In this document: in pieces, positions 20,993 through 31,666 of the stretch
Layout: each line of letters starts with the position of its first letter
Numbering within the stretch: position 1 is the first letter of the stretch
NCBI GenBank assembly: GCA_945285915.1
Contig: CALYQL010000011.1
Span: 1 to 64,000 of the forward strand
Direction: 5' to 3'
Source: an uncultured Bartonella sp.
Lineage (GTDB): Bacteria > Pseudomonadota > Alphaproteobacteria > Rhizobiales > Rhizobiaceae
DNA length: 64,000 nt
Notes under the pieces: model-generated
What the model saw: only the letters and a program-made list of their open reading frames with translations
Told to the model about the DNA's origin: nothing
Database searches by the model: none
Position numbers and translations under genes: made by a program

Positions 20993-21925
20993 TTATTTGC
21001 CGATCATCAGGTCAAGGTTTTGAACTGCGGCACCCGAAGCACCTTTGCCTAAATTATCAAGCACTGCACAAATATTATAATTACCGGTGGCATCGTCGCC
21101 GAACACGAAGATTTTCATTTTATCTGTGTTCGCCAGTAACTCGGCATCCAATCGTGCTGTTTTTGCGCATTCATCACTATCTGCAATAATAATATGGTTT
21201 TGATCTTGATAGTGCGCACTGAAAATCTCGCGCAAATCATCCGCTGTAACTTTTCTTGTGAGTAAATTTTGATGGAGCGGAAGATTTACAATCATGCCTT
21301 GCGGAAACCTCGCAACACTTGGAACAAAAATAGGCGTATTGGATAACAGCCCATGCACACGAATTTCCGGCGTATGCTTATGCTTCATGTTAAGGCCATA
21401 GAGAAAATAATTTGCGGTGATACGGTTGTCACTAACAGTATCTTCCATTTGCTCAATCATCTTTTTTCCGCCGCCGGTGTAGCCGGAAACAGCATTGATC
21501 GAAATTGGATAGTCTTGCTGTAAGATACCCGCTTCCCGTAGTGGGCGAATAATGCCAATCGCACCTGTTGGATAACACCCAGGATTGGCAACCATACGAG
21601 CCGATCTAATCTTGTCAATTTGTCCTGATGTCAATTCAGCAAAACCGTAAACCCAATCATTGGAAATTCGATGCGCTGTGGAACTGTCGATGACACGGAT
21701 CTTCTTGTTTTCTGATAGTAGCTTAACGGTTTCTATGGCAGCATCATCAGGCAAGCACAGTATCGCAATATCTGCACTGTTCAAGCGATCAAGGCGTGAC
21801 GCAAGATTATGACGTTCCTCATGTGGAATCGATAAAATTTCGAGATCAGTACGGTTGGACAAACGCTTTTGTATCTGCAGTCCGGTTGTTCCGTGCTCGC
21901 CGTCAATAAAAACTTTCGTACGCAT
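20993..21925 (-). CDS. argC: N-acetyl-gamma-glutamyl-phosphate reductase
   Basis: NADPH-dependent third step of arginine synthesis, reducing N-acetylglutamyl phosphate to the semialdehyde. The 310-residue protein is the short type-2 ArgC usual in alphaproteobacteria. The N-terminal nucleotide-binding region reads FIDGEHGTTGLQI, the catalytic Cys is in ANPGCYPTGAIG, and the substrate-binding stretch SGYTGGGKKMIEQ follows. The start is the ATG at 21923-21925. It stands alone on the minus strand, away from other arg genes. Confidence 0.96.
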   Translation of the reverse strand: MRTKVFIDGEHGTTGLQIQKRLSNRTDLEILSIPHEERHNLASRLDRLNSADIAILCLPDDAAIETVKLLSENKKIRVIDSSTAHRISNDWVYGFAELTSGQIDKIRSARMVANPGCYPTGAIGIIRPLREAGILQQDYPISINAVSGYTGGGKKMIEQMEDTVSDNRITANYFLYGLNMKHKHTPEIRVHGLLSNTPIFVPSVARFPQGMIVNLPLHQNLLTRKVTADDLREIFSAHYQDQNHIIIADSDECAKTARLDAELLANTDKMKIFVFGDDATGNYNICAVLDNLGKGASGAAVQNLDLMIGK

Positions 21926-22225
21926 GGTTATTGCCTTGATTGCTGAGGTTAAAACATAGAGGAATACTATATAAATGCTTGAAAAAACAAAGTGAAAAAT
22001 AATCTAAATTGCAAGCAAAACTATTTTTTAAAACTTATCTGATGTGCCCATAGGGTAAAGCTAAGTTTTGACACAGTTACGATGTCATTTGATAACACAA
22101 TAAATACGGCATAAATTGAAATAATTTTTCGGCATTTAGTAGGTTATTTCACTGCAAACTAATTTATCATCTGGTTAAGCTGTGCTATTCGAGTAATGAC
22201 CAATTTCTTTTATAGGATTTATCCA
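21926..22225. other. Divergent argC/glyA intergenic region
   Basis: About 300 bases without a gene, separating the divergent argC and glyA starts. It holds a well-formed sigma-70 promoter for glyA (annotated separately). I see no riboswitch structure and no clear argC promoter. Confidence 0.5.
22068..22096 (+). promoter_or_regulatory. Sigma-70-type promoter of glyA
   Basis: A perfect -35 TTGACA (22068-22073), a 17-base spacer and a -10 GATAAC (22091-22096, 4 of 6). It lies about 130 bases before the glyA start and points the right way. Confidence 0.65.
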
Positions 22226-23533
22226 ATGAGCCACCAAATGAATGCGGCGCAAGAGCGCTTTTTTAATGATGATCTTAAAAATGTTGATTCTGAAGTGTTT
22301 GACGCAATCAGAAATGAATTGGGGCGTCAGCGCCATGAGATTGAACTTATCGCGTCTGAAAATATCGTCTCTCGTGCCGTATTGGAAGCGCAAGGGTCGG
22401 TACTCACTAATAAATATGCTGAAGGTTATCCGGGCAAGCGATACTATGGCGGATGTCAATTTGTTGATGTTGTAGAAACGCTGGCTATAGAAAGAGCAAA
22501 AAAGCTTTTTGGTGCAGCTTTTGTTAACGTTCAACCAAATTCTGGTAGCCAAATGAATCAGGCCGTGTTTTTCGCACTGTTACAGCCGGGTGACACATTT
22601 ATGGGACTTGATTTAAATTCAGGTGGCCATCTAACACATGGTTCGCCGGTTAATATGTCTGGTAAATGGTTTAATGTTGTTTCTTATGGTGTTCGTAAAG
22701 ATGACCAACGCATCGACATGGATGAAGTTGCCCGCATTGCCCGTGAAAATAAACCAAAGCTGATATTGGCTGGTGGTACGGCTTATTCGCGTTTTTGGGA
22801 TTGGAAGCGTTTTAGAGAAATTGCCGATGAAGTCGGCGCATATCTAATGGTCGATATGGCTCATATTTCTGGTTTGGTTGCAGGTGGTGTTCATCCGTCA
22901 CCAGTTCCACATGCTCATGTTGTAACGTCAACAACCCATAAATCACTTCGTGGACCACGTGGTGGCATGATTTTGACCAATGATGAAGCCATTGCAAAGA
23001 AAATTAATTCGGCTGTTTTTCCAGGCATTCAAGGCGGTCCATTAATGCATGTTATTGCAGCAAAAGCTGTGGCTTTTGGTGAAGCTTTACAACCATCTTT
23101 TAAAACTTATGCAGCCAATGTCGTTGCTAATGCAAAAGCATTGTCGGCAAGTCTGATTAAAAATGGTCTTGATATTGTATCAGGCGGCACCGATAACCAT
23201 TTACTTCTGGTTGATCTTCGTCCTAAAAACGCTACTGGCAAACGTGCCGAAGGTGCATTGGGGCGCGCCAATATTACATGTAACAAAAATGGTATTCCTT
23301 TTGATCCGGAAAAACCTTTTGTGACATCCGGTATACGTTTGGGAACACCAGCTGCGACCACACGTGGTTTTGGTGAAGCAGAGTTTACCAAAATTGGTGA
23401 GCTAATTTCAGAAGTTCTTGATGGGCTTAAAAAAGCAAATTCTGATGAAGAGAATACAGCTGTTGAATCCCATGTAAGAGATCAGGTAAAGGAATTAACG
23501 GAACGTTTCCCTCTTTATCCTTATCTCGGATAA
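22226..23533 (+). CDS. glyA: Serine hydroxymethyltransferase
   Basis: PLP enzyme that interconverts serine and glycine and charges tetrahydrofolate with one-carbon units. The 435-residue form starts at the ATG at 22226, which has AGGA 9 bases upstream. An in-frame upstream ATG at 22196 would add ten residues not found in the family. The PLP Lys lies in [12 protein letters not shown]. The N-terminal [18 protein letters not shown] and the [16 protein letters not shown] motif are classic GlyA signatures. nrdR starts 20 bases downstream, so they are probably co-transcribed, the usual order in rhizobia. Confidence 0.97.
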   Translation: MSHQMNAAQERFFNDDLKNVDSEVFDAIRNELGRQRHEIELIASENIVSRAVLEAQGSVLTNKYAEGYPGKRYYGGCQFVDVVETLAIERAKKLFGAAFVNVQPNSGSQMNQAVFFALLQPGDTFMGLDLNSGGHLTHGSPVNMSGKWFNVVSYGVRKDDQRIDMDEVARIARENKPKLILAGGTAYSRFWDWKRFREIADEVGAYLMVDMAHISGLVAGGVHPSPVPHAHVVTSTTHKSLRGPRGGMILTNDEAIAKKINSAVFPGIQGGPLMHVIAAKAVAFGEALQPSFKTYAANVVANAKALSASLIKNGLDIVSGGTDNHLLLVDLRPKNATGKRAEGALGRANITCNKNGIPFDPEKPFVTSGIRLGTPAATTRGFGEAEFTKIGELISEVLDGLKKANSDEENTAVESHVRDQVKELTERFPLYPYLG

Positions 23534-23553
23534 TCAATTAAACGGAGTTTAAA

Positions 23554-24036
23554 ATGCGGTGTCCTTACTGCCAAGCTGAAGATACACAGGTAAAGGATTC
23601 TCGTCCGGCGGAGGATGGCTCTGTTATCCGCCGCCGCCGCATTTGCCCCGTATGCGCAGGCAGGTTTACAACTTTCGAACGTGTCCAATTGCGCGAATTG
23701 ATGGTTATTAAAAAAAGCGGCAGACGGGTTCCGTTTGATCGTGACAAGCTTATGCGGTCTGTTGAAGTGGCCTTGCGCAAACGCAATATTGAATCAGAGC
23801 GTATAGAACGTGCAATTTCTGGCATTGTCAGGCAGCTTGAAAGTTCAGGAGAAACAGAAGTACCAACGGAAGAAATTGGTCGCCTTGTTATGGAAGCTTT
23901 AAAGATTATCGATGACATAGCGTATATTCGTTTTGCCTCGGTATACCGTAATTTCCGTACAGCAAGTGATTTTCATAATGTTATTGATGAGTTATCCGAC
24001 ACTGACAGCGAGAAAGATGTCACATCAACTTCATGA
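23554..24036 (+). CDS. nrdR: Transcriptional repressor NrdR
   Basis: Nucleotide-sensing repressor of ribonucleotide reductase genes. The 160-residue protein has an N-terminal zinc ribbon (CPYC near residue 3 and CPVC near residue 31) followed by an ATP-cone domain (about 49-139). The probable target in this window is nrdJ, whose upstream region has NrdR-box-like palindromes. It sits between glyA and ribD, as in many alphaproteobacteria, and its 3' end overlaps ribD by 20 bases. Confidence 0.97.
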   Translation: MRCPYCQAEDTQVKDSRPAEDGSVIRRRRICPVCAGRFTTFERVQLRELMVIKKSGRRVPFDRDKLMRSVEVALRKRNIESERIERAISGIVRQLESSGETEVPTEEIGRLVMEALKIIDDIAYIRFASVYRNFRTASDFHNVIDELSDTDSEKDVTSTS

Positions 24037-25144
24037 AAATCCTAATGACGAGCGTTTTATGGCAGCCGCAATTCGGCTGGCGCAAAAGAATGTTGGTCGT
24101 ACTGCTGAAAACCCATCTGTTGGTGCAATAGTTGTTGCAGGTGACGGAATAACTATCGTTGGTCACGGTGTTACCAATATTGGTGGGCGCCCGCACGCTG
24201 AAACACAAGCATTGAAAATGGCTGGCGATAAAGCGCGTCATGGCACCGCTTATGTGACATTAGAACCTTGCGCCCATTATGGCAAAACGCCGCCTTGTGC
24301 CAATGCATTGGTTGAGGCAGGCATTACCCGTGTTGTTATTGGGATTGTTGATCCGGACACCCGTGTTGCTGGCAAAGGTATAGACATATTGAAGGCCCAT
24401 GGTATCGATGTAAAATCGCATGTTTTGCAAGATAGCGCTTTCAATGGATTGAGCGCCTATTTTTGTCGTAAGCTAACAAATTTGCCAGAAGTTACATTAA
24501 AAATGGCCATATCGGCGGATGGTGGCATTGGCTTATATCATCAAGGAAATGTCGCAATCAGCAACGCAATATCCCACAACGTAAGTCATATGTTAAGGGC
24601 ACGGACAAACGCCATTATGGTTGGTATTTCAACTGTTTTGACCGACGATCCGCAACTAACCTGTCGTTTGCCCGGTTTGGAAGATCGCTCGCCTATTCGG
24701 GTAGTGATTGATAAAGATCTCAAAATTCCAATCAATAGTGCGCTTGTAAAGACTGCGAGATTAGTGCCGACTTGGGTTGTTTGCGGCGATAGAGTGCCAG
24801 AAAAATCAGCCGACTTACTTGTTAAAGCGGGTGTTAAATTAATTGAAATTCCTGTAAGTGATGAAAAAATTTCGCCGAATAATATTTTGTGTGCCTTGGC
24901 AAATAATGGCATTTCCAGTGTTTTGCTGGAAGGGGGCACACAAACGGCGACAACCTTCCTAAACAGTGATGCGATCGATCGTTTGATATTGTTTCATTCT
25001 CCAGTCAAATTGGGGATTAAGAAAATTGTTGCACCAGACTTTATTAGTTGTTTAAGTGCGTTTTCGCTTATCAATAAAGCAACATTTGGTAATGACATCT
25101 ATCAGGAATGGAGGCGTCGTACGGTATGTTCACCGGAATTATAA
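24017..25144 (+). CDS. ribD: Riboflavin biosynthesis deaminase/reductase RibD
   Basis: Bifunctional enzyme for two steps of riboflavin synthesis. The N-terminal cytidine-deaminase-like domain (about residues 10-150) carries the zinc site [10 protein letters not shown] and [11 protein letters not shown]. The C-terminal domain (about 155-375) is the NADPH-dependent reductase, with [13 protein letters not shown] and [14 protein letters not shown] start it at the ATG at 24017, giving 375 residues. A longer reading from 23933 would lie almost wholly within nrdR. Its stop overlaps ribE by 19 bases, so translation of nrdR-ribD-ribE is coupled. Confidence 0.94.
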   Translation: MSHQLHENPNDERFMAAAIRLAQKNVGRTAENPSVGAIVVAGDGITIVGHGVTNIGGRPHAETQALKMAGDKARHGTAYVTLEPCAHYGKTPPCANALVEAGITRVVIGIVDPDTRVAGKGIDILKAHGIDVKSHVLQDSAFNGLSAYFCRKLTNLPEVTLKMAISADGGIGLYHQGNVAISNAISHNVSHMLRARTNAIMVGISTVLTDDPQLTCRLPGLEDRSPIRVVIDKDLKIPINSALVKTARLVPTWVVCGDRVPEKSADLLVKAGVKLIEIPVSDEKISPNNILCALANNGISSVLLEGGTQTATTFLNSDAIDRLILFHSPVKLGIKKIVAPDFISCLSAFSLINKATFGNDIYQEWRRRTVCSPEL

Positions 25145-25737
25145 CAGACATTGGTACAGTCAAATCTGTAACGAAACTGAATGAAGGTTTACAAATAAAG
25201 ATTGATACCGCTTACGACGCAGCTTCTATTGATATAGGTGCATCAATAGCCTGTTCAGGTACATGTTTGACCGTTGTGGATAGGGGTGTTGCTGATAATA
25301 AACAGTCTTGGTTTGTTGTTGAAGCCTGGGAAGAAGCATTACGCCTAACAAATATCGGAAGTTGGATGACTGGTAGCAAAATCAATCTGGAACGATCCTT
25401 ATGTTTTGGCAATGAAATTGGCGGACATTTGATCTCTGGTCATGTTGACGGGTTGGCAAAGATTATCGACATCAAGGATGAAGGGGATGCCAAACGTTTT
25501 ACGTTGGAAGTACCAACAGAGCTTGAAAATTATATTGCCCGTAAAGGTTCTGTTGCATTGAATGGAACGTCATTAACCATCAACGCTGTGAACAATAATA
25601 CATTTGATGTTCTGATTATTCGCCATACTTTGCAAGTCACCACTTGGGGGTTCGCTGCATTGAATGATAATGTGAATCTTGAGGTGGACCAATTGGCGCG
25701 CTATGCCGCTCGTTGGTATGAAAAGCTACAAAAATAG
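25126..25737 (+). CDS. ribE: Riboflavin synthase alpha chain
   Basis: Dismutates two 6,7-dimethyl-8-ribityllumazine molecules into riboflavin and a pyrimidine by-product. The 203-residue protein has two lumazine-binding repeats. The first starts [12 protein letters not shown], and the second starts near GHVDGLAKI, with NGTSLTINAV near residue 145. I use the ATG at 25126, whose MFTGII start is the family standard, with GGAGG upstream inside ribD. An upstream ATG at 25108 is less likely. No FMN riboswitch was seen before the rib genes. Confidence 0.94.
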   Translation: MFTGIITDIGTVKSVTKLNEGLQIKIDTAYDAASIDIGASIACSGTCLTVVDRGVADNKQSWFVVEAWEEALRLTNIGSWMTGSKINLERSLCFGNEIGGHLISGHVDGLAKIIDIKDEGDAKRFTLEVPTELENYIARKGSVALNGTSLTINAVNNNTFDVLIIRHTLQVTTWGFAALNDNVNLEVDQLARYAARWYEKLQK

Positions 25738-25918
25738 AGTATTAACCTCGATGGTATAATTCTTGCCGTAATTTGATTGAAAATTGCGGCATATTATCAA
25801 AAGCTACTTTCGCTTTTTATAAATCTGCATTAGATCAATTAAAATCTTCTCCTCTGCCTCACCACGAACGTTTAAAACGCATGTCGTGATGGTCTTTTGT
25901 CTATTAAGGGATCTAATT

Positions 25919-26374
25919 ATGACAAAGAAACATGAACGGTTACCACATTTGTTAATTGTTGAAGCCCGTTTCTATGACGATATTTCTGACGCATTGTTAA
26001 AAGGCGCTGTCAATGCCCTTGAAGAAGTTGATGCGAGTTATGACGTCATAACGGTGCCTGGTGCATTGGAAATTCCGGCAGCTATCGTTTTTGCTGAAAA
26101 AAGCGAGAAAAAATATGACGGTTATATTGCATTAGGATGTGTTATTCGTGGTGAAACATATCATTTTGAAATTGTAGCGAACGAGTCATGCCGCGGATTA
26201 TCGGATTTGAGCGTGCATAAGAAATTGGTAATTGGCAATGGTATTTTGACGGTTGAGAACGACGACCAAGCTTGGGAGCGCGCAAAATCTAATGAAAAGA
26301 ACAAAGGTGGTTTTGCCGCCAAAGCAGCGTTACGCATGATAGAACTCAAAAAAGAATTCGGAGTAAATCATTGA
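25919..26374 (+). CDS. ribH: 6,7-dimethyl-8-ribityllumazine synthase
   Basis: Makes the lumazine precursor used by RibE. The 151-residue protein shows the family motifs [10 protein letters not shown] near residue 46 and [12 protein letters not shown] near residue 75, the latter with the catalytic His. The ATG at 25919 has AAGGGA 8 bases upstream; a start at 25886 would add eleven residues not expected. The gap from ribE is 180 bases, so it may have its own promoter. Its TGA overlaps the nusB start, as in many alphaproteobacteria. Confidence 0.95.
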   Translation: MTKKHERLPHLLIVEARFYDDISDALLKGAVNALEEVDASYDVITVPGALEIPAAIVFAEKSEKKYDGYIALGCVIRGETYHFEIVANESCRGLSDLSVHKKLVIGNGILTVENDDQAWERAKSNEKNKGGFAAKAALRMIELKKEFGVNH

Positions 26375-26847
26375 TTAAAGGCGATGAACCCAACAAAAAT
26401 CCACCTCGGCGTGCCAATAAGCGTGGTGCAGCGCGTCTTGCTGCCGTGCAAGCGTTATATCAGATGGATGTTGCTGGTACTGGCGTCATGGAAATTACTG
26501 CCGAATATGAGGCTTACCGTTTAGGGCAAGAGGTTGATGGTGAGCAATATCTTGATGCTGATCCTCAATGGTTTCGTGCCATTATATCTGGCGTTGTTAA
26601 GGAGCAACGCCAGCTTGATCCGTTAATTCGGCAACGTTTACCAGAAGATTGGCCTTTATCGCGCATTGATTCGACCTTGCGAGCAATCTTGCGTGCTGGG
26701 TTGTGGGAAATAAAAAATCGTAAAGATGTACCAATTGCTGTTATTATCAGCGAATATGTCGATATAGCAAAAGCGTTTTTTGAAGGTGATGAGCCGCGAC
26801 TTGTTAATGCGGTGCTCGACCGTATGGCAAAAGAATTACGTGCTTAA
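26371..26847 (+). CDS. nusB: Transcription antitermination protein NusB
   Basis: RNA-binding factor that works with NusE (S10) on boxA in rRNA transcription. The 158-residue helical protein has the family start [21 protein letters not shown] and the later [16 protein letters not shown] and [15 protein letters not shown] motifs. It begins with TTG at 26371, overlapping the ribH stop (TTGA), with GGAG 8 bases upstream. The coupling to ribH and the good ribosome site decide this unusual start. A strong terminator follows. Confidence 0.94.
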   Translation: MIKGDEPNKNPPRRANKRGAARLAAVQALYQMDVAGTGVMEITAEYEAYRLGQEVDGEQYLDADPQWFRAIISGVVKEQRQLDPLIRQRLPEDWPLSRIDSTLRAILRAGLWEIKNRKDVPIAVIISEYVDIAKAFFEGDEPRLVNAVLDRMAKELRA

Positions 26848-26862
26848 AGAGTTTGGAATTTT

Positions 26863-26889
26863 AAAAGCCCTCATTAAGAGGGCTTTTTT
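26863..26889 (+). terminator. Terminator after nusB
   Basis: A 10-bp perfect stem, AAAAGCCCTC (26863-26872) with GAGGGCTTTT (26878-26887), a 5-base loop and continuing Ts. Confidence 0.92.
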
Positions 26890-26978
26890 GTATAATTTGT
26901 CACGCTATCAAAATAGATGCGAAAAAGGACCTTCAACATAATAATTGAAAGCCCTCATCGATTACGGAAATAATAATA

Positions 26979-27491
26979 TTAACGACCTGTAGAAGGTAAG
27001 GTTGGAACGCCTTTTGAACCTTTGATTAGCTGTGACAAGAACGATTGGTCATGACCACCAGTTGGTGTTGTTTGTGAGACCGTATCGAAAATTTTGCCAT
27101 CTTGTAGACCATAATTGGCAATTTTTTCTACTTGTCCATTTTTGTTGAAGTAGATTGCCAATATTTTCCGATCAACAATTTTAGGCTTCATAAATTGGGC
27201 GCCACGATAGCGTGTTTGTGAAATATAATAGAATACTTCATTATCATACATGGCTGTAACAGAAGGAGAACCCAATGCTAGGAGAACCTGATCGCGGCTA
27301 GACCCAACTGGTATGGAAGCCAAAGCTGATGGATCCAGAACGTAACCTTCATTGAAGGTCTGGCTGGTGTTCAATATATTGGCTGATTTACAACCGCTAG
27401 CAACAATGGCCGTTGCAGCCAATAGGCTTACGATTAGCGTTTGCTTGGCGCGGGGTGTAACGCGGATTATATGAAACAATGAAATCTCCAT
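26979..27491 (-). CDS. bamE: Outer-membrane assembly lipoprotein BamE
   Basis: SmpA/OmlA-family lipoprotein, accessory subunit of the Bam complex that inserts outer-membrane beta-barrels. The signal peptide ends in lipobox VASGC, and the mature part has the BamE hallmark IPVGSSRDQVLLALGSPS followed by FYYISQTRYRG. The start is uncertain: the frame is open back to 27608, but a lipoprotein signal is best served by the ATG at 27491 (170 residues) or at 27500. Neither has a clear ribosome site. It is divergent from the DUF177 gene, the standard rhizobial arrangement. Confidence 0.88.
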   Translation of the reverse strand: MEISLFHIIRVTPRAKQTLIVSLLAATAIVASGCKSANILNTSQTFNEGYVLDPSALASIPVGSSRDQVLLALGSPSVTAMYDNEVFYYISQTRYRGAQFMKPKIVDRKILAIYFNKNGQVEKIANYGLQDGKIFDTVSQTTPTGGHDQSFLSQLIKGSKGVPTLPSTGR

Positions 27492-27707
27492 TTTAAGCAT
27501 AGCGGAGGGTAGCCTCACGGTTTGGTTCTTTTTGCCTAAACTACCTTTAAGCGGTTTGCAATAGATTGCATTCGGCAGAGCTTTTATATTGTCGAAAACA
27601 ATGTGCAAAATTATATTTTTATGTTCAATTGGTCAAACTTGACGATAATACTAAATAGGTTAGGCACTATAATAATATAATTTTGAAGTATTTAGTTAGG
27701 ATCTGCA

Positions 27708-28271
27708 ATGAGTGATGATCGCCACGAAATTATGACATTTGCCATCAAATATCCAGTTAATGTTCGATCTTTACCGGTCAAGGGATTGCGAGTGCAAATC
27801 GAGGCTGACCAACGGGAATTGACAGATTTGGCGAAAAATCACGGTCTTTTGTCTGTCAATTTGTTCAAAGGCGATTTACATGTCTCACCGTGGAAAAAAC
27901 GTGGTGTGCGGGTAAAAGGTAAATTATTTGCTGATGTTATCCAGGCTTGTGTGGTTACATTGGAACCCGTACCCGACCATATTGATGAGGAAGTTGAAGC
28001 GGTTTTTATTCCCGATGATTCTCGCCTTACGAAATATGAACATATCGATGATACGGGTGAACTGTTTGTCGATGCAGAAGGACCTGACACACCAGAGGTT
28101 TTTCATGGAGATGAAATAGATTTGGGTGCATTTTTGGAAGAATTTTTTGAGCTTTCTTTAAATCCATATCCGAGAAAGCCAGGAGTTGAAGCGAATTTGA
28201 CTATTGAAGATAATACAGACGAAGATCAGCAGTCACCATTTGCAATTTTGGAACAACTGAAGAAACGTTGA
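27708..28271 (+). CDS. DUF177 (YceD-like) protein
   Basis: A 187-residue acidic protein of the YceD/DUF177 family, linked in other bacteria to 23S rRNA processing or stability. The family centre is seen in VKGKLFADVIQACVVTLEPV, then an acidic stretch and DLGAFLEEFFELSLNPYPRKPG. In many bacteria the family precedes rpmF and plsX. Here plsX follows after 137 bases with no rpmF between, as is usual in Rhizobiales. Confidence 0.9.
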   Translation: MSDDRHEIMTFAIKYPVNVRSLPVKGLRVQIEADQRELTDLAKNHGLLSVNLFKGDLHVSPWKKRGVRVKGKLFADVIQACVVTLEPVPDHIDEEVEAVFIPDDSRLTKYEHIDDTGELFVDAEGPDTPEVFHGDEIDLGAFLEEFFELSLNPYPRKPGVEANLTIEDNTDEDQQSPFAILEQLKKR

Positions 28272-28408
28272 ACTTTTTAAAAACAAAATTAGTGGTTGTA
28301 TGATATTGTGAAACCGTTATTTTTAGCACCTAATTAGACAGAGTCTAGATTTAGGCCTATTCCGTTGTTAACCGATATAATCTTTATAATTTAACAGGAC
28401 GTATAAGA

Positions 28409-29476
28409 GTGATCAGAATTTCCGTGGATGCAATGGGTGGCGATTTTGGTCCAGAGATCACAATTGCCGGTGCAGCAATCGCACAAAAGCGTTTTCCAGA
28501 TATTCAATTCCTTTTTTATGGAATTGCGGAATCTGTTGAGCCTGTATTGAAACGTTATCCGGAATTGATGGCCGTATCAACGTTTATAGCCACGGAAAGC
28601 TATACCCGTATGGACGAGAAGCCCAGTCAGGCACTGCGTAACGGGCGTGGAAAGTCATCTATGTGGCACGCGATTGAAGCTGTTAAGAATGGCGAAGCTG
28701 ACGCTTGTGTTTCGGCTGGCAATACCGGTGCATTAATGGCGATGTCGTATTTCTGCCTGCGCATGATGGAAGAGGCAGACCGGCCTGGTATTGCTGGCGT
28801 TTGGCCGAATTTGCGTGGTGAAGGCATTGTGCTGGATATCGGTGCCACAATTGGAGCTTCAGCAGATCAGCTTGTTGACTTGGCGGTCATGGGGGCCGGA
28901 ATGTTTCGGGCTCTCTATCATGTTGAACGTCCATCTGTTGGTCTGCTTAATGTTGGTGTGGAAGAAGTCAAAGGGCTTGATGAAATTAAACAAGCAGGCA
29001 TGATGCTACGCGAGATTGGGCTTGATGGGCTTGAATATAAGGGTTTCGTTGAAGGCAATGATATTGGTAAAGGCACGGTTGATGTTGTTGTTACGGAAGG
29101 ATTTTCAGGTAATATTGCCTTAAAATCAGCTGAAGGAACGGCGCGCCAGATGGCGCAAATCCTGAACGAAGCCATGCGTAGTTCCATTTTTTCCCGTCTT
29201 GGCTATTTGCTATCTATTGGTGCTTTTCGTAAGCTTAAACAGAAAATGGACCCCGGCCGTGTTAATGGCGGTGTTTTGCTTGGGCTAAATGGCGTGGTCA
29301 TTAAAAGCCATGGTGGAACGGATGCTGATGGATTTGCATCAGCTGTCCGAGTAGGGTATGAAATGGTCAATAACAAGCTTCTGGAAAAAATTGCCGCTGA
29401 CTTACGGCATTTTCATGATAGAAAGCCTGAGCTCCTTCATCATGATCATGAGACAACGCGTGATTCGGAGCATTAA
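28409..29476 (+). CDS. plsX: Phosphate acyltransferase PlsX
   Basis: Converts acyl-ACP to acyl-phosphate, the first step of phospholipid synthesis by the PlsX/PlsY route. The 355-residue protein begins with the signature [15 protein letters not shown] and has [11 protein letters not shown] near residue 106 and [11 protein letters not shown] near residue 235. It uses a GTG start at 28409, fixed by the conserved N-terminus. fabH follows 50 bases later. Confidence 0.96.
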   Translation: MIRISVDAMGGDFGPEITIAGAAIAQKRFPDIQFLFYGIAESVEPVLKRYPELMAVSTFIATESYTRMDEKPSQALRNGRGKSSMWHAIEAVKNGEADACVSAGNTGALMAMSYFCLRMMEEADRPGIAGVWPNLRGEGIVLDIGATIGASADQLVDLAVMGAGMFRALYHVERPSVGLLNVGVEEVKGLDEIKQAGMMLREIGLDGLEYKGFVEGNDIGKGTVDVVVTEGFSGNIALKSAEGTARQMAQILNEAMRSSIFSRLGYLLSIGAFRKLKQKMDPGRVNGGVLLGLNGVVIKSHGGTDADGFASAVRVGYEMVNNKLLEKIAADLRHFHDRKPELLHHDHETTRDSEH

Positions 29477-29526
29477 TAAACCGATTAAGAGTTAAGCAAA
29501 CGATTGCTGGGTAAGGACTAAGCTGA

Positions 29527-30501
29527 ATGATTCGATCTGCCATATGTGGCATTGGAAGTGCGTTGCCAAAAAACAAAGTGCCAAATAGTGAACTTGAACA
29601 GATCGTCGAAACATCAGATGCATGGATTGTTCAGCGTACAGGGATTCGTCAGCGCTTTATTGCTAGTGAAGACGAAACAACGGTTACATTGGGAACTGCT
29701 GCAGCTCAACAAGCGCTGAAAGATGCAGGCCTAACTGTTGACGACATAGATTGCATCATATTGGCGACAGCAACACCAAACCATACATTTCCAGCTTCCG
29801 CAGTGGAAATACAGCAAGCTTTAGGAATGACGCATGGTTTTGCTTTTGATGTGCAGGCTGTGTGTTCTGGATTTATCTATGCTCTGACAACGGGAGATCT
29901 ATATATTCGTGGCGGTATGGCACGACGTGTATTGGTCATTGGTGCTGAAACATTTTCTCGTATTATAGACTGGAGCGACCGTTCAACCTGCGTATTGTTT
30001 GGTGATGGTGCAGGCGCCGTTGTTTTGGAAGCACTACCCGATCAAGCGGGCTTGAATTCCGACAGAGGAATTTTGGCGACAAAATTACGTTCTGATGGTT
30101 CACATATGAGTAAATTATATGTCGATGGAGGTCCTTCAACGACACAAACAACCGGTCATCTTCGAATGGAAGGTCGTGAAGTATTCAAACACGCGGTTGG
30201 TATGATTACCGACGTTATTGATGATTGTTTTGATGCTACAGGTATTTCTGCTTCAGATTTGAATTGGTTTGTACCGCACCAGGCTAACAAGCGTATTATA
30301 GATGCTTCAGCTAAAAAACTTGGAATTTCTGACGATAAAGTTGTGGTGACAGTGGATCAACACGGTAATACATCAGCTGCGTCGGTACCATTGGCACTTG
30401 CAACGGCCGCTCATGACGGGCGCATCAAACGCGGCGATCTGGTTATGCTTGAAGCAATGGGTGGCGGCTTTACTTGGGGAGCTATTCTTCTTCGTTGGTA
30501 A
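29527..30501 (+). CDS. fabH: 3-oxoacyl-ACP synthase III
   Basis: Starts fatty acid synthesis by condensing acetyl-CoA with malonyl-ACP. The 324-residue protein has the catalytic Cys in [11 protein letters not shown], the His in [10 protein letters not shown] and the Asn in GNTSAAS. It opens with the family start [13 protein letters not shown]. It lies between plsX and ihfA, as in Brucella and related genera. Confidence 0.96.
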   Translation: MIRSAICGIGSALPKNKVPNSELEQIVETSDAWIVQRTGIRQRFIASEDETTVTLGTAAAQQALKDAGLTVDDIDCIILATATPNHTFPASAVEIQQALGMTHGFAFDVQAVCSGFIYALTTGDLYIRGGMARRVLVIGAETFSRIIDWSDRSTCVLFGDGAGAVVLEALPDQAGLNSDRGILATKLRSDGSHMSKLYVDGGPSTTQTTGHLRMEGREVFKHAVGMITDVIDDCFDATGISASDLNWFVPHQANKRIIDASAKKLGISDDKVVVTVDQHGNTSAASVPLALATAAHDGRIKRGDLVMLEAMGGGFTWGAILLRW

Positions 30502-30576
30502 GTTTAATCTGACTTGACCAACAATGTTAAAGCCGTATAAAGTCTCACAAGATCAATAATTTAAAAGGTAACTGTT

Positions 30577-30888
30577 ATGTCCGGCAAAACAGTGACGCGT
30601 GCAGATTTGGCTGACGCGGTATGTAGAAAAGTTGGTTTATCTCGCACGGAGTCCGCATCTCTTGTGGAAATGATTTTGAATGAAGTATGCGATGCTATCG
30701 TTAAAGGTGAAACAGTCAAGTTGTCATCTTTCGCTACTTTTCATGTGCGTGATAAGAGTGAACGCGTAGGTAGAAACCCAAAAACCGGTGAGGAAGTGCC
30801 TATTTTGCCGCGGCGCGTTATGACATTTAAGGCGTCAAATGTCTTAAAACAAAGAATTCTGGATTCACATCGCGTGAAAAAGGCGTAA
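30577..30888 (+). CDS. ihfA: Integration host factor alpha subunit
   Basis: DNA-bending protein, forming a heterodimer with IhfB. The 103-residue HU/IHF fold shows [20 protein letters not shown] and the beta-ribbon tip [12 protein letters not shown] with the conserved Pro that intercalates into DNA. A good ribosome site (AAAGGTAA) lies just upstream. The position after fabH and before the MerR gene is conserved in Rhizobiales. Confidence 0.95.
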   Translation: MSGKTVTRADLADAVCRKVGLSRTESASLVEMILNEVCDAIVKGETVKLSSFATFHVRDKSERVGRNPKTGEEVPILPRRVMTFKASNVLKQRILDSHRVKKA

Positions 30889-31041
30889 TTGCTTTTCAAA
30901 CTAATCTGAATTTTACTTTAATTGTCTATTGACCAATCTTATTTGTCTTAAAAAGTCCTGTCATTGACGTTTCAATGATAGAAAGTTACGATTCGACAAT
31001 AAGTTATGGTTTGATTTTTGTAACTCGCTTGAGGTCGGAAA

Positions 31042-31548
31042 ATGGATAAAAGCCCAGATGCTTTCCGTACAATCAGTGAAGTTGCAGAAGCGTTGGATCT
31101 TCCGCAACATGTTCTTCGTTTTTGGGAAACGCGGTTTACACAGATCAAGCCTTTAAAACGTGGTGGCGGTAGACGGTATTATCGTCCGGCAGATGTCGAG
31201 TTACTGAAAGGTATTCGCCAACTTCTTTATGGACAAGGCTACACGATTAAAGGTGTGCAACGCCTGTTGAAGGAAAATGGTGTGGCATTTGTCATTGCCT
31301 ATGGCAACGGAGACGTTGCCGCTATCGATGCCATTACCAAAAGAAAGCGTGATGAGGAAGAAGCTGAAAAAATACCGGAACCGGTAAAACCGGCTCCTTC
31401 TAAAGGGTTATTCAGTTTTATGAAGTCGGATTCTGATGCTGAATTAGGCGCAAGCAACAGACGTAGCGGTAAAGATGATAAAACGCTGTTACAAGAGGCT
31501 CTTTTTGAGCTCATTGAATGTAAACGGGTGCTAGATCGCGCACGATAA
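31042..31548 (+). CDS. MerR-family transcriptional regulator
   Basis: A 168-residue regulator with an N-terminal MerR winged helix-turn-helix (about residues 10-78): [19 protein letters not shown], then [20 protein letters not shown]. The C-terminal half is charged and of low complexity and lacks Cys or other ligand-binding residues, so the signal is unknown. This gene after ihfA is a fixed feature of Rhizobiales genomes. No operator is evident. Confidence 0.88.
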   Translation: MDKSPDAFRTISEVAEALDLPQHVLRFWETRFTQIKPLKRGGGRRYYRPADVELLKGIRQLLYGQGYTIKGVQRLLKENGVAFVIAYGNGDVAAIDAITKRKRDEEEAEKIPEPVKPAPSKGLFSFMKSDSDAELGASNRRSGKDDKTLLQEALFELIECKRVLDRAR

Positions 31549-31666
31549 AAGCAACACTACCTTCTCTTTTATTTGCCGCGCAGCAATGGTCAATATGGCA
31601 TATAACCACTAATTTCATACACAAATAACTAGAAATCTTAGTTTTTACACGCACAAACATTTACGT

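Noticed and set aside
23933-24016. Longer RibD start within nrdR
   Set aside because: It would add 28 residues that have no counterpart in RibD and overlap nrdR deeply; the ATG at 24017 gives the family N-terminus.
27501-27608. Longer BamE N-terminus
   Set aside because: A lipoprotein signal should lie at the very N-terminus; the extra 36 residues would bury it.
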